This document shows positions 8,691 to 20,155 of a stretch of 64,000 nt of DNA, in pieces. Within the stretch, counting starts at the first letter, position 1, and each line of letters opens with the position of its first letter. The position numbers were made by a program, and so were the translations under genes. Location of the stretch: positions 86,118,496 to 86,182,495 of the forward strand of contig OX393549.1 of NCBI GenBank assembly GCA_947650365.1, given 5' to 3'. The DNA is from Chamaelirium japonicum. Lineage: Eukaryota > Streptophyta > Magnoliopsida > Liliales > Melanthiaceae. The notes beneath the pieces are model-generated. The model worked only from the letters and a program-made list of their open reading frames with translations, did not search any database and was not told the DNA's origin.

Positions 8691-11417
8691 AGACTTCTCG
8701 CCAAAATTTGCACCCACATCTACTGGCTTACCAAATTAGGTCAATTATTCTTTTTATATTCTCATTGTGATCTAACCTATGCTTGGGGCATTGAGGAGAG
8801 GCCTACCCAAAGGGTTCAGTTGGCACATTACCACTTATCAGACTAGCTAACTAATAATAAAATTATTATTCCAATCCAGTTCGATTACATCGAATGCTAA
8901 GATTGACATACTAGAAAGACAAGCTGCTACCCTAAATTAACTGCTGGACTCCTATTGCTGCTCCTGTGCCTCCGTTCCTGCAGGAGAGTCTACTCGTGGG
9001 AATGAGTAGCCCCCAAAAATACATTTGGGAGATTAGCAAATAAATGGCTAGTGACAAGCTAACAGTTTTAATAATTAACAATGCTCGTATTTTAAGATAA
9101 TTTACTAATTAATCTAATGATCAAACTATGTTCTCAATCACGTCGTATGTGTCCATGCAATTTCTACATTCACATGCAAATCCTACTGTCACTAGGTCAT
9201 CGTGTAAACAATCATAAAATTCTAATTTAATAAAGATAAACACACACTCAGATATGAACCCCGAATATTTGTTCAACCTGCCCCCAGTCGAGCATTACTA
9301 TCGGGCCTTTTATTTCGATATAGAGGACCAACTCTCTTGCCGTGCATCCCCGAACACCATGCACCAATCACCCAGATGATCATAAGGGGTTTCCTGTCTT
9401 TCACGGTGGAGCTCTACCTCCCAACTTGCTTTACTATGAGGACTTTAACTCCCCGGGACAGGGTTGCTTGGCCAATCCCTACTCGAGGGCACCACCTATT
9501 GGCTTTACCACAACCCTTGCCCGTGACCCCTAACCTACTTAACTTCGGCTGTACACGCATGGTGGTTCACGGCCCTTGCGCGCACAGGGTCCCTACCCTC
9601 TAACCAGGTAGATTTTCAACAATTTACACATCATATGGCATTGAAGGAACTATACAGTGATTAATCATATTCGATGGATTACCTCGAGATTCGCACCTAC
9701 CCACTACCCAGCATCATAATTAAATATAATAAAGCACTTGCCCAAAATCCATTTACTAGGGTTACCACGCTCCTCTTAGGAGGGTGGGTCCCGATAATTC
9801 TTTAATCATTTATTTACTCATTTTAATGGAATACCTACCTATGGTGTCTATGCAAACAATAGAATAATTATTATTAAATTATTAACTTTTTATGCATGCG
9901 TCGTCGGACTCGCGACTCCGCATGCAAGGCGGGGCCCACTCTGCCCGGTGGGACCCGCATGCAGCGTTATGGACACCTACCCTTAATTTCTATATTTGAA
10001 TTATTAATTATTAAAGAAAGTGTGCTGTGTCACCTGGTTGACATGCCCGAACTCCCGTATCTAGCCTCTGCTTCGTCCACGGTTGGATCGTCCCGGTACG
10101 AACTGGTAAGTTGCATGCATCCATACGTTACCAATATGCTAAAAGCGGAGATTTTAAATTTATTTGTGTGGGGACTGGATGTGGCTATCGTGTCATGGAC
10201 ACAAAAATCGATGTGGTTAATGGGATAGCATTGTGCGTGATCGAGTTGTCCTTACCCAACTTGCACCGTAAAACGATCTAAGACTTTGTATTAGGATTTG
10301 AATAAAGTTGCATAGGCAATTGATTTGGTAGGTCAGCTACAGTTTGACCGAATGTGATTTAGGACAGGTTGCGATCAAGCAATCAAAAGCTAAATCTACT
10401 CATCGAATCGGGCTTGAAGAACCCTTTTCGATGGTTCCAGTTTTGCTGGAATCCGACTTCGATCGGATGGTTTCGGGTCGAACCATGTAGAACTGGTGAA
10501 ACCGATCCATGGCTGGGTTACTAGAGTAGAAGGGTTTCTAGGGTTATCTTTTAGGTTTAATAGGTGGGACTCAATGTTCTGAGCACGATGCCACTGGTTT
10601 TGTCCGAATCCGAGTTCGGACGATCAAAAGGCGGTCAAACCATGATACCACGATAAGATCTGGCCCAAGGATAAAACAGGGTATTAAACAATATAATTAT
10701 TATGCTAAACTATGGCTAATAGGTAGGAATTTTCAAGCCTGTCGTAATGGCGCTGGTTTCGTCCAATTCCGAGTTCGGACGGAGAAATGGCAGTCGAACC
10801 AAAATTGACTGGTTCACGGGTCTGGTTCAGGTGAACCAGACCGGTTCCTTGTGTGGGTCGGGTCAGGTCTGCGAGGTCGGGTTGGGTCTGTAGTTGGTCT
10901 TCCGGGTTGGGTTCGCAATGGGATGTCGGGTCGGGTTAAGGGTTAAACGGATCGGGTCTGGGGTTAACTTACACTAACCGGGGAAATTACGGATTTGCCC
11001 CCTTCCCAACTTCATCTTCTCCATAAGACCAGCGGGGGGGGGGCTGGTTCCTGCGCGACGACGACCGATGGGAGGGGCGGCCTGGAGCACCGGTGAGCGC
11101 TCGGCCTGCCTCTCCCGTACCGCCCCCATAGAGGAGGCACGGGGGGAGGCGTCCGGAGCGGTTGTCGGTGATCGAGAGCTCAGCCGGAGGGGTCGTGTGG
11201 GGTCTACGGCCGGTGGTGGTGCGCCGGCGATCATCGGGAGGGGCTCAGGTGTGGCGGCGGTGTCCGCCCTTGTGGGCCGCATCAAGGGAAGAGGATGGGA
11301 GGAGGAGGGTGGCTGACCTGGGGGTGTTGGCATGCTTGCCGATGCTCCGGCGAGGGGTGGATCGGGGTGCTTGATCCTCTCCCTTGATCTCTTCTCCTTC
11401 TCCCTCTCTGCCTCTTG

Positions 11418-11475
11418 TTCTCTCTCTCTCTCTCTCTGCGCCCTGTTCTCTCTCTCTCTCTCTCTCGTTCTCTCC

Positions 11476-11571
<96 letters not shown>
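11418..11571. repeat. (TC)n then (TA)n microsatellite in the LTR
   Basis: Interrupted TC repeats run to 11507 and uninterrupted TA repeats from 11508 to 11571. The sister LTR has the same compound tract at 23440-23596, so it predates or was copied with the element. Confidence 0.95.
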
Positions 11572-11573
<2 letters not shown>

Positions 11574-11868
11574 AGGTCGGTAAAGAGGTGGGGTGGGGGT
11601 GCAGTTATGATGATAAAGGCTGGGGGTATAGATTCGGTTGAGAGATAGAGGAAGAGATGAAGGGTTGGACGGTGAGGGGGTTTTGACTCAGGATTATGAG
11701 GGGAGGGAAGAGAGAGAGAATCGGTTAGGGGATTGGGTTTGGGATTAAAGAGAGATAAAGAGAGAGAAACGGCTAGGGGGTTGGGTTTGGGATAAAGAGA
11801 GATAAAGAGAGAGAGGCTGGGTTCGGTTATAGATTTAGGTGTTTTTAATTTTTAATTTATTTTATTAA

Positions 11869-12008
<140 letters not shown>

Positions 12009-12377
12009 TTAGCAAACAAGTATAGCTCGCAGTTGAGCATGGATCGCACTCGAGCTTGCATCGCACCAAGACGGGCTGGTGCGTAAACCTTACGAGTCCG
12101 ACAGACTCGCCTTAAAACATGTTATTTTTATTTATTTATATTATTATCAGAAACATTCATGCCATGCCTTGTTACACATGCTCGCATGCTCGTGTAACGA
12201 TCACCATGTCTCCAATGTCACCTAGCGACCCGGACCCGGGGCCTACTGCCCGGTCCAACTCAAGTTCAAACACACACTATCGACAACCATAAATGAGAAA
12301 ACAAATCAATCAATTTAGCAATAATAAAATAATAATAAAACTGGGCTGCCTTGAAATCAAACGTACCGGGTATTACA

Positions 12378-12395
12378 TCCTACCCACGTTATTAA
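12378..12395 (-). promoter_or_regulatory. Polypurine tract region of the chromovirus
   Basis: The minus strand reads AACGTGGGTAGGA directly before TGTAATACC of the 3' LTR. The purine-rich GTGGGTAGGA is the expected primer for plus-strand synthesis, interrupted by one T. Confidence 0.6.
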
Positions 12396-12419
12396 AATTT
12401 TCATCCCGAAAATTAACTA

Positions 12420-13820
12420 ACACTAATCATCAAACAAAGAAGAGTATTGGGACCGCATCGCTGACTCGAGCTCCCACGTAGCCTCCTCCTCACTACAGTG
12501 CTACTACTGCACCTTCACAATGGGGATGGTCTTTGTACGAAGCACTCGATCCTCGCTAGCCAAGATCCTGACAGGTCGCTCCTCATAGGACGCATCTGAA
12601 CTGAGAGTAAGGTCCTGCCAATCTAACACATGCAACGGGTCTGGCTCATACCTCCGAAGCATTGACACGTGAAAGACACCATGGACGCTAGAGAGCTGCG
12701 GGGGTAGTGGCAGACGATATGCCACCTCGCCAACTCTCTCCAAGATCTCGAAAGGACCTATGAACATCGGAGCCAACTTCCCTTTCTTCCCAAATCTGGT
12801 GATGCCTTACCGAGGGGAAACCTTCAGGAAGACATGGTCTCCGACAGTAAACTCGAGCGGGCGTCGACGCACATCCGGTTAGCTCTTCTGTTGACTCTGC
12901 GCCGCTCTAAGTCGTTCTCTAATCAGCTGGATCTTCTCAGTCGTCTCCTGGACAAGCTCTGGCCCCAAGAGACTCCACTCTCCTACCTCTGCCCAACAAA
13001 GAGGTGACCGACATGGCCTCCCGTACAAAGCCTCATAGGGGGCCATGCCGATGCTAGCTTGGTGACTATTGTTGTAGGCGAACTCTACAAGAGGTAGGTG
13101 CTCCTCCCAACTGCCTCCAAAATCTACTGTGCAAGCCTGTAATATATCCTCCAAAATCTGAATCGTCCTCTCTGACTGGCCATCTGTCTGAGGGTGGAAC
13201 GCTGTGCTAAAACTGAGCTCTGTCCCTAGAGCAGTTTGTAGGCTCTCCCAAAAATGAGAAACGAATCGAGGATCTCGATCTGAGACAATGGAAATTGGGA
13301 CTCCGTACAGCTTGATAATTTCCCTCACATAAAGCTTCGCTCGATCGATGAATGTCATCATCGTTGGCACCGGAAGAAAGTGTGCTGACTTTGTCAGTCC
13401 GTTCACGATCACCCAAACAGAGTCATGTTTGTTCCGGGTCAGAGGTAACCCCGAAACAAAATCCATCGTGATGTGCTCCAATTTCCACTCAACTACTGGA
13501 AGCGGCTGTAGCAATCCAGCCGGTCTCTGGTGCTCAGCCTTGACTTGCTGACAAGTCAAACATCTAGACACAAAGGCGGCCATATCATGCTTCATGCCCT
13601 TCCACTAGAATTGCCTTCTCAAATCATGATACATCTTGGTACCGCCAGGGTGCACCGAGAATCTGGATCGATGCGCCTCTGACAACACCTCCTCTCGAAC
13701 CTCCTCATCAGCAGGGAGGCACAACCTCCTCTAGAACTGCAGACCTCTATCAACATCAACTGACCAGTCAGGAACGGGCTCCCCACTGTCGCACCGTGCT
13801 CTAATCTCCTCCAACTCAAA
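12420..13820 (-). pseudogene. Integrase with C-terminal chromodomain of the chromovirus
   Basis: The best piece is 12879-13595: zinc-finger Cys pair (CLTCQQ) and catalytic residues in TMDFVSG, VSDRDPRF and GQSERTIQ, so the DDE triad is kept. A normally conserved DRLTKSAHF reads NGLTKSAHF. The piece at 12504-12776 contains the GPFEIL...YRLPLP block that precedes the chromodomain, which continues past two stops near 12498-12506 to EEEATWELES at about 12440-12475. Upstream (13619-13820) the linker and zinc-binding part carry further stops. Chromodomains direct integration to particular chromatin and define chromoviruses. Confidence 0.88.
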
Positions 13821-13949
13821 ATCCAACCTTTGTGCTGTAATCACCTTCTGCAGTAGGCTGGGCTGCACTCGTATGGTACGCAACATGGTATGAGAGGACT
13901 CCCATTGAACTCACAAATCAAAGCCTTCTATCGTGGCCAAAAAATCCTG

Positions 13950-14591
13950 TCAATCAGTCACCAATCTAGCAAGCTGACTGCGGGACTTCCGGCTCAATGC
14001 ATCTGCAACAACATTCGCTTTACCAGGATGGTAAAAGAGTGAATAGTTGAAGTCTTTTAGGACTTTGATCCACCTCCTATGATGCATGTTTAGATCCTTC
14101 TGACTCGCGATATATCGCAAACTCTTATGGTCGCAATACATGTCGAACTCCTCACCGTACAAGTAGTGTCTCCAAATCTTCAAGGCGAAAACCACTGCAG
14201 CCAACTCCAAATCATGTGTTGGATAGTTTTTCTCGTGAGTCTTCAACTGCCTCGAGGCGTATGCAACTACCTTGCCATCTTGCATCAGAACTGCTCCAAG
14301 CCCCATCAGAGAGTCGTCGGTGAAAACAACATAGCCCTTGCCACTGACCGGAATCGTAAGCACTGGGGCCGAAGTGAGACGCCGCTTCAACTCCCGAAAT
14401 GACTTCTCACAATCTTCCGACCACTCGAACCTGACACCCTTCTTTGTCAGATGGGTGAGAGGTGCTGCTAGATGAGAAAATCCCTCCACAAAATGTCTAT
14501 AATAGCCTGCTAGCCCTAAGAAACTCCTGATCTCGAATACGTTCTTCGGCTGCTCCCAGTCCATCACAGCCTCTATCTTCGATGGATCCAC
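13950..14591 (-). pseudogene. RNase H domain of the chromovirus pol
   Basis: Open for 213 codons, beginning at the connection after RT ([17 protein letters not shown]) and running through [28 protein letters not shown] and [10 protein letters not shown] to VVADALSRK. The catalytic acidic residues are recognisable. It belongs to the same polyprotein as RT: a stop at 14601-14606 separates them. Confidence 0.88.
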
Positions 14592-14603
14592 GGAGATACC
14601 TTC

Positions 14604-15803
14604 CTACAAGACAACATGTTCGAGAAATTTCACCTCCTGTATCCAAAACTCACACTTACTGAGCTTGGCATACAATTGGTGGTCTCTGAGAGTCTGTAAC
14701 ACAGCACTCAGGTGCTCCCGATGATCTTCCTCCGTCTTGGAGTAAATGAGGACATCGTCCACAAATACCACAATGAATCTGTCCAGGAACATGCTGAAGA
14801 CTCGGTTCATCAGATCCATGAATGCTGCAGGGGCGTTTGTTAGACCGAAGGGCATGACCAAAAACTCATAGTGCCCATATCGTGTCCGAAACGCCGTCTT
14901 CGGAATATCCTCCGCTCTCACAGCCAACTGGTGATATCCGGTCCTCAGGTCAATCTTCGAGAAATAACAAGCACCATTTATTTGATCAAAGAGGTCCTCG
15001 ATTCGCGGCAAAGGGTACTTGTTCTTGATCGTGATGCTATTCAGCTTGCGATAATCGATGCAAAGCCTCTTTGTCCCATCCTTCTTTTGAGCAAAGAGGA
15101 CAGGGCCTCGCCAAGGAGATGTGCTCGGACGAATGAAGTCTCTATCGAGCAACTCCTCCAACTGGATCTTTAGTTCCTTCAGCTCCGCAGGAGCCATCCG
15201 GTACGGAGCAATCGAGACTGGTGCTGCTCCCGGTACCAGATCTATAGCAAACTCAACTTCCCGAGGTGGAGGCAAGCCTGGGAGCTCATCTAGGAAGACA
15301 TCCAGAAACTCACGAACCATCGGTGGTAGCACCACTGGTTTCCCATCTTTATCTCTGCTTGGTAGTTGCGCCAGCAAGCTAAGGGTAATCTGTTGCAGCG
15401 GTACCGGACATAAAATCTTCTGCTTGTCTCCCATGAAGTAGAACGTCTCGCTCCCCGGAGGTGAGAATGCGACTTTCTTAGTGAAGCAATCGAGGTTGAC
15501 GTGATAGGCTGACATCCAATCCATCCCAAGCAGTACGTCCACTCCTCCTAAGGCCAGGACGATGAGGTCTGCCGAGAGCTCTCGGTCTCCAATATGAATA
15601 ATGCAATCCCGACAGATTTGGTCCACATCGGTACTTATCCCGAGCGGTGAAAACACCGACAGAGTATGACCTAGTGGAACCGACTCCAGTCCCAAAGTCT
15701 TGACAAAACTAGGGACGATATAGGAGTGAGTAGACCCACTATCAAAATGAACGAAAGCAAGGGTCGAAAAGACAAGAAGGGTACCTAGCGTTATCGGAAA
15801 CAC
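14604..15803 (-). pseudogene. Aspartic protease and reverse transcriptase of the chromovirus pol
   Basis: A 399-codon open stretch. The protease part has the active site [10 protein letters not shown] near its start and [10 protein letters not shown]. The RT part contains [28 protein letters not shown] and the active site [10 protein letters not shown]. It ends at a stop in the RT connection, where the frame continues as the RNase H. No start codon is implied: this is the middle of Gag-Pol. Confidence 0.9.
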
Positions 15804-15816
15804 GTAAGATACTAAT

Positions 15817-17095
15817 CTAGCTACCAGTCACTACCAGTTCTAACAAGTCAACACTAATAGCGAAGACCACTACATAATTACTACTACGAATAGAAATTTT
15901 AAGTTCAGGGTTACCTTCGATCGCTCCCCCAGAAGCCTCTGGGTCTTGACCGACTAGCATATATGCCCTTCCCTGAGCCTGGTTGCCTCCTCCGCCCTGA
16001 CGGGGGAAAGGTCTTTGCTGCTGTGGATGGGGAGGACTTTGTTGCTGCTGAGCTCTCTGTGGAGGCCTCTGCTGCTGCACAGGTGGTGGCAGCAGAGCAG
16101 GCCTTTGTTGTGGAGCAGGTAGGAGAGGCTGCCGACGAAGCTGTGGGCAGTTCTACTTCAGATGCTCCGAAGAACCACATTGGAAATATCCGCGTCGGTG
16201 GGGTCAAAGAGTTGGAGGACCACGAAAGTACTGAGGCTGGCGCGGCGGGGGTCGAGTCTCCATAGGCCTAAACCTCTTTTGAGTCGGTGGACCATTATGA
16301 CTACTGCCACTTCGCTTCTCCAGGATAGCGCGAGACTCCTTCAACTCCTATTCCATTGCCAGGGACCGGTTGACCAACTCCTCATAAGATTGCCCCAAGA
16401 AAGGGGTGACCCTGCCTCTGATCGCTGGATTCAAGCCATACTCAAAACACAAGGCTCTCCTACCGTCGGTCGCTACCTGGTGTGAGGCATACCTCGCAAG
16501 CTCAGAGAACTTGGCCTCATACTGTGTCACAGTACGAGACCCCTGATAGAGTGCTAGAAACTCCATCTTTATCCGGTTCTGCACGGTAACCGGAAAGAAC
16601 TTCTTCTGAAATAGTTCCTCGAACTCCTGCCATATGATCGCTCCTCGATCTGCTGTTCTGGTGCGCTGGACTGTCTGCCACCAGAAGTCTACCTCAGCCT
16701 CAAACTGGTACGAGGTGAAGATCACTCTCCTATCATCGGTGATGCCTAACACGTTCAGAATCTTCTCGATCTGCTGGAACCATCGATCGGCCTTTAAGGG
16801 GTCTGGCTCACCCTTGAAGCTCGGTGGTCCCATCGCCTTGAAATCCTTCAGTAGTTTCCCCTGCTGCTCACCCTTGGCCAGCTAGCGAGCTTGGGCCTGG
16901 GCAAGAGCAACATGCGCTAGCTCGGCCTACTGCTGAGCAGCCGTCTGCTGCTGCGCAATAGCAGCCTGCTGTTGTTGGACCATGGTGGCCATTCCCTGGA
17001 GCATTTCTATTATCCTCGTTGTACTATCAGACGTAGAGGATGATCCTGCTCCGTTGTTCGCACCATTTCCACTCCTAGTGCCCGCCATCTGAAAT
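15817..17095 (-). pseudogene. Gag of the chromovirus (fragmented)
   Basis: The N-terminus starts MAGTRSGNGANNG at about 17088 and is Gln-rich. The central retrotransposon gag domain is 16348-16833 (PLKADRWFQQIEKIL ... YEAKFSELARYASH). The zinc knuckle at about 16150-16195 reads FQCGSSEHLK, a stop, then NC, with the first Cys of the motif lost. The C-terminal Gln/Pro-rich tail is 15817-16080. Stops separate the pieces near 16840-16925, 16345 and 16157. Confidence 0.8.
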
Positions 17096-17189
17096 AGAAA
17101 GATAATCCAAACGTCAACCATCTACTAACCAACTGCGAAGACTCTATACTCATAATACTAGAGACTAACCCCTAGGAACATATGCCTAG

Positions 17190-17201
17190 GGTCTGATACC
17201 A
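17190..17201 (-). promoter_or_regulatory. tRNA-Met primer-binding site of the chromovirus
   Basis: The minus strand reads TGGTATCAGACC, one base different from the initiator tRNA-Met complement TGGTATCAGAGC, two bases after the LTR end. Confidence 0.88.
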
Positions 17202-20155
17202 GCTGTCACGCCCCAGAAATCTAAAGACCGATTCCTGGGGTGTGAGGTGAGAAAAAGTGGTTTTTGGGATCAAATCAATTAACTATGCCGATTGGGATTC
17301 TCACTGGGCTCCTTCTACGCTCACACACATGGAAAGAAAATAAGGGAAAGAAACAATAGATGATATTTTGAAACTTAAAAATATTTTTATTCAATTTAGA
17401 AAATCAACAGGGATAAAATATTATATCAGGCTCGACCATCAAAAGGAGTATCCTCTCAGTATGTGCGACCTAACGGTGTCACTACTTACTGAAAGAAGAT
17501 CCTCTGAAGGAGCACGAGGCTCAAGCCTCCGACGGCGAGCCAAATATCTTACCCACTCCCTAATACTCAGTGCATCGGTCTGGAGGTCCTATCTACTGGC
17601 TTACCAAATTAGGTCAATTAATCTTTTTATATTCTTATTGTGATCTAACCTATGCTTGGGGCCTTGAGAGAGGCCTACCCAAAAGGTTCAACTGGCACAT
17701 TACCACTTATCAGACTAGCTAACTAATAATAAAATTATTATTCCAATCCAGTTCGATTACATCGAATGCTAAGATTGACATACTAGAAAGACAAGCTGCT
17801 ACCCTAAACTAACTGCTGGACTCCTATTGCTGCTCCTGTACCTCCGTTCCTACAGGAGAGTCTACTCGTGGAAATGAGTAGCCCCCAAAAATACATTTGG
17901 GAGATTAGCCAAATAAATGGCTAGTGACAAGCTAACAGTTTTAATAATTAACAATGCTCTTATTTTAAGGTAATTTACTAATTAACCTAATGGTCAAACT
18001 ATGTTCGCAATCACGTCCTATGTGTCCATGCAATTTCTACATTCACATACAAATCCTACTGTCACTAAGTCATCGTGTAAACAATCATACAATTCTAATT
18101 TTATAAAGATAAACATACACTCAGATATGAACCCCGGATATTTGTTCAACCTGCCCCCGGTCGAGCATTACTATCGGGCCTTTTATTTTGATGTAGAGGG
18201 CCAACTCTCTCGCTGTGCATCCCCCAACACCATGCACCAATCACCCAGATGATCATAAGGGGTTTCCCGTCTTTCACGGTGGAGCTCTACCGCCCAACTT
18301 GCTTTACTATAAGGACGTTAACTCCCCGGGATAGGGTTGCTAGGCCAATCCTTACTCGAGGGCACCACCTATTGGCTTTACCTCAACCCTTGCCCGTGAC
18401 CCCTAACCTACTTAACTTCGGCTGTACACGCAGGGTGGTTCACGGCCCTTGCGCGCACGGGGTCCCTACCCTCTAACCTGGTAGATTTTCAACAATTTAC
18501 ACATCACATGGCATTGAAGGAACTATATAGTGATTAATCATATTCGATGGATTACCTCGGGATTCACACCTACCCACAACCCAGTATCATAATTAAATAT
18601 AATAAAGCACTTACCCAAAATCCATTTACTAGGGTTACCACGCTCCTCTCAGGAGGGTGGGTCCCGATAATTCTTTAATCATTTATTTACTTATTTTAAT
18701 GGAATACCTACCTATGGTGTCCATACAAACAATAGAATAGTTATTATTAAATTATTAACTTTTTATGCATGCGTTGTCGGACTCGCGACTCCGCATGCAA
18801 GGCGGGGCCCACTCGACGACATGCGACGATACCTGATGGGACCCACATGTAGCGTTATGGACACCTACCCTTAATTTCTATATTGATATTATTAATTATT
18901 AAAGAAAGTGTGATGTGTCACCTGGTTGATGTGCCCGAACTCCCGTCTCTGGCCTCTGCTTTGTCCATGGTTGGATCGTTCCGGTACGAACTAGTAAGTT
19001 GCATGCATCCATACGTTACTAATATGCTAAAAGCGGGGATTTTAAATTTATTTGTGTGGGGACTGGATGTAGCTATCGTGTCATGGACATGAAAATCGAT
19101 ATGGTTAATGGGATAACATTGTGCGTGATCGGGTTGTCCTTACCCAACTTGCACCGTAAAACGATCTAAGACTTTGTTTTAGGATTTGAATAAAGTTGTA
19201 TAGGCAATTGATTTGGTAGGTCAGCTACAGTTTGACCGAACGTGATTTAGGACAGGTTGCGATCAAGTAATCAAAAGCTAAATCTACTCATCGAATCGGG
19301 CTCGAAAAACCCTTTCCGATGGTTCCAGTTTTGCTGGAATCCGACTTCGATCGGATAGTTTCGGGTCGAACCATGTAGAATTGGTAAAACTGATCCATGG
19401 CTGGGTTACTAGGGTAGAAGGGTTTCTAGGGTTATCTTCTAGGTTTAATAGGTGGGACTCAATGTTCTGAGCACGATGCCACTGGTTTTGTCCGAATCCG
19501 AGTTCGAACGATCAAAAGGCGATCAAACCATGATACCACAATAAGATCTGGCCTAATGATAAAATAGGGTATTAAACAATATAATTATTATGCTAAACTA
19601 TGGCCAATAGGTAGGAATTTTCAAGCCGGTCGTAATGGCACTGGTTTCGTCCAATTCCGAGTTCGGACGGAGAAATGGCAGTCGAACCAAAATTGACTGG
19701 TTCACCGGTCTGGTTCAGGTGAACCAGACCGGTTCCTTGTGTGTGTCGGGTCAGGTCTGTGAGGTCGGGTCGGGTCTGCAGTAGGTCTTCCGGGTCGGGT
19801 TCGCAATGGGATGTCGGGTCGGGTTAAGGGTTAAACGGATCGGGTCTGGGGTTAACTTACACTAACCGGGGAAATTACGGATTTGCCCCCCTCCCAACTT
19901 CATCTTTTTTTTTTTTGAAGGGTAAAAACTAATCTATTACTGGAAAATAAAAGCAATTACAGGACACGGCTTGTCTCTGAATGAGCAAGCAGACCACACG
20001 ACCATGGAGTCCACAGCAACAATAAAACCCTACCTCATCGCACGAGGAGCAGACCGACATGGTAGCCCCCGGACTAGAGGAAACACACATCACTCAAGTT
20101 ATAAAAAAAAATAACACAAACACCAGTGAACAAGAGCAACAGATATCTAATCGCA

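Larger units (their letters stand above)
1..8718 (-). mobile_element. Tat-lineage Ty3/gypsy LTR retrotransposon (3' LTR outside window)
   Basis: Read on the minus strand the order is LTR (8014-8718), primer-binding site, gag, aspartic protease, reverse transcriptase, RNase H, second RNase H and integrase, followed by a region with tandem repeats and an antisense gene. The second, archaeal-type RNase H after the first one and the antisense accessory gene between integrase and the 3' LTR are known marks of the Tat clade (Grande, Retand, RIRE2, Ogre relatives). The reading frames are nearly intact. They are interrupted only by a TGA and a frameshift between gag and protease, a TAG between protease and RT, and a TAG between aRNase H and integrase. 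The element inserted into the left LTR of the chromovirus that continues at 8719. The uninterrupted counterpart of that site is at 17592 in the other LTR, so the target duplication should be TCTAC (8719-8723). Its second copy lies left of the window. Confidence 0.93.
8014..8718 (-). repeat. 5' LTR of the Tat element (705 bp)
   Basis: On the + strand it starts TGTGGGGGAAAAT at the PBS side and ends TTTGCACCCACA, giving the terminal inverted repeat TGTGGG...CCCACA. The solo LTR at 47546-48267 is a full-length relative in the opposite orientation and confirms both ends. It contains a TATA box and a GC-rich minisatellite. Confidence 0.93.

Noticed and set aside
11384..11575. Open frames of Ser-Leu and Tyr-Ile repeats over (TC)n(TA)n tracts, here and in the other microsatellites.
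   Set aside because: They are translations of simple repeats with no other content.
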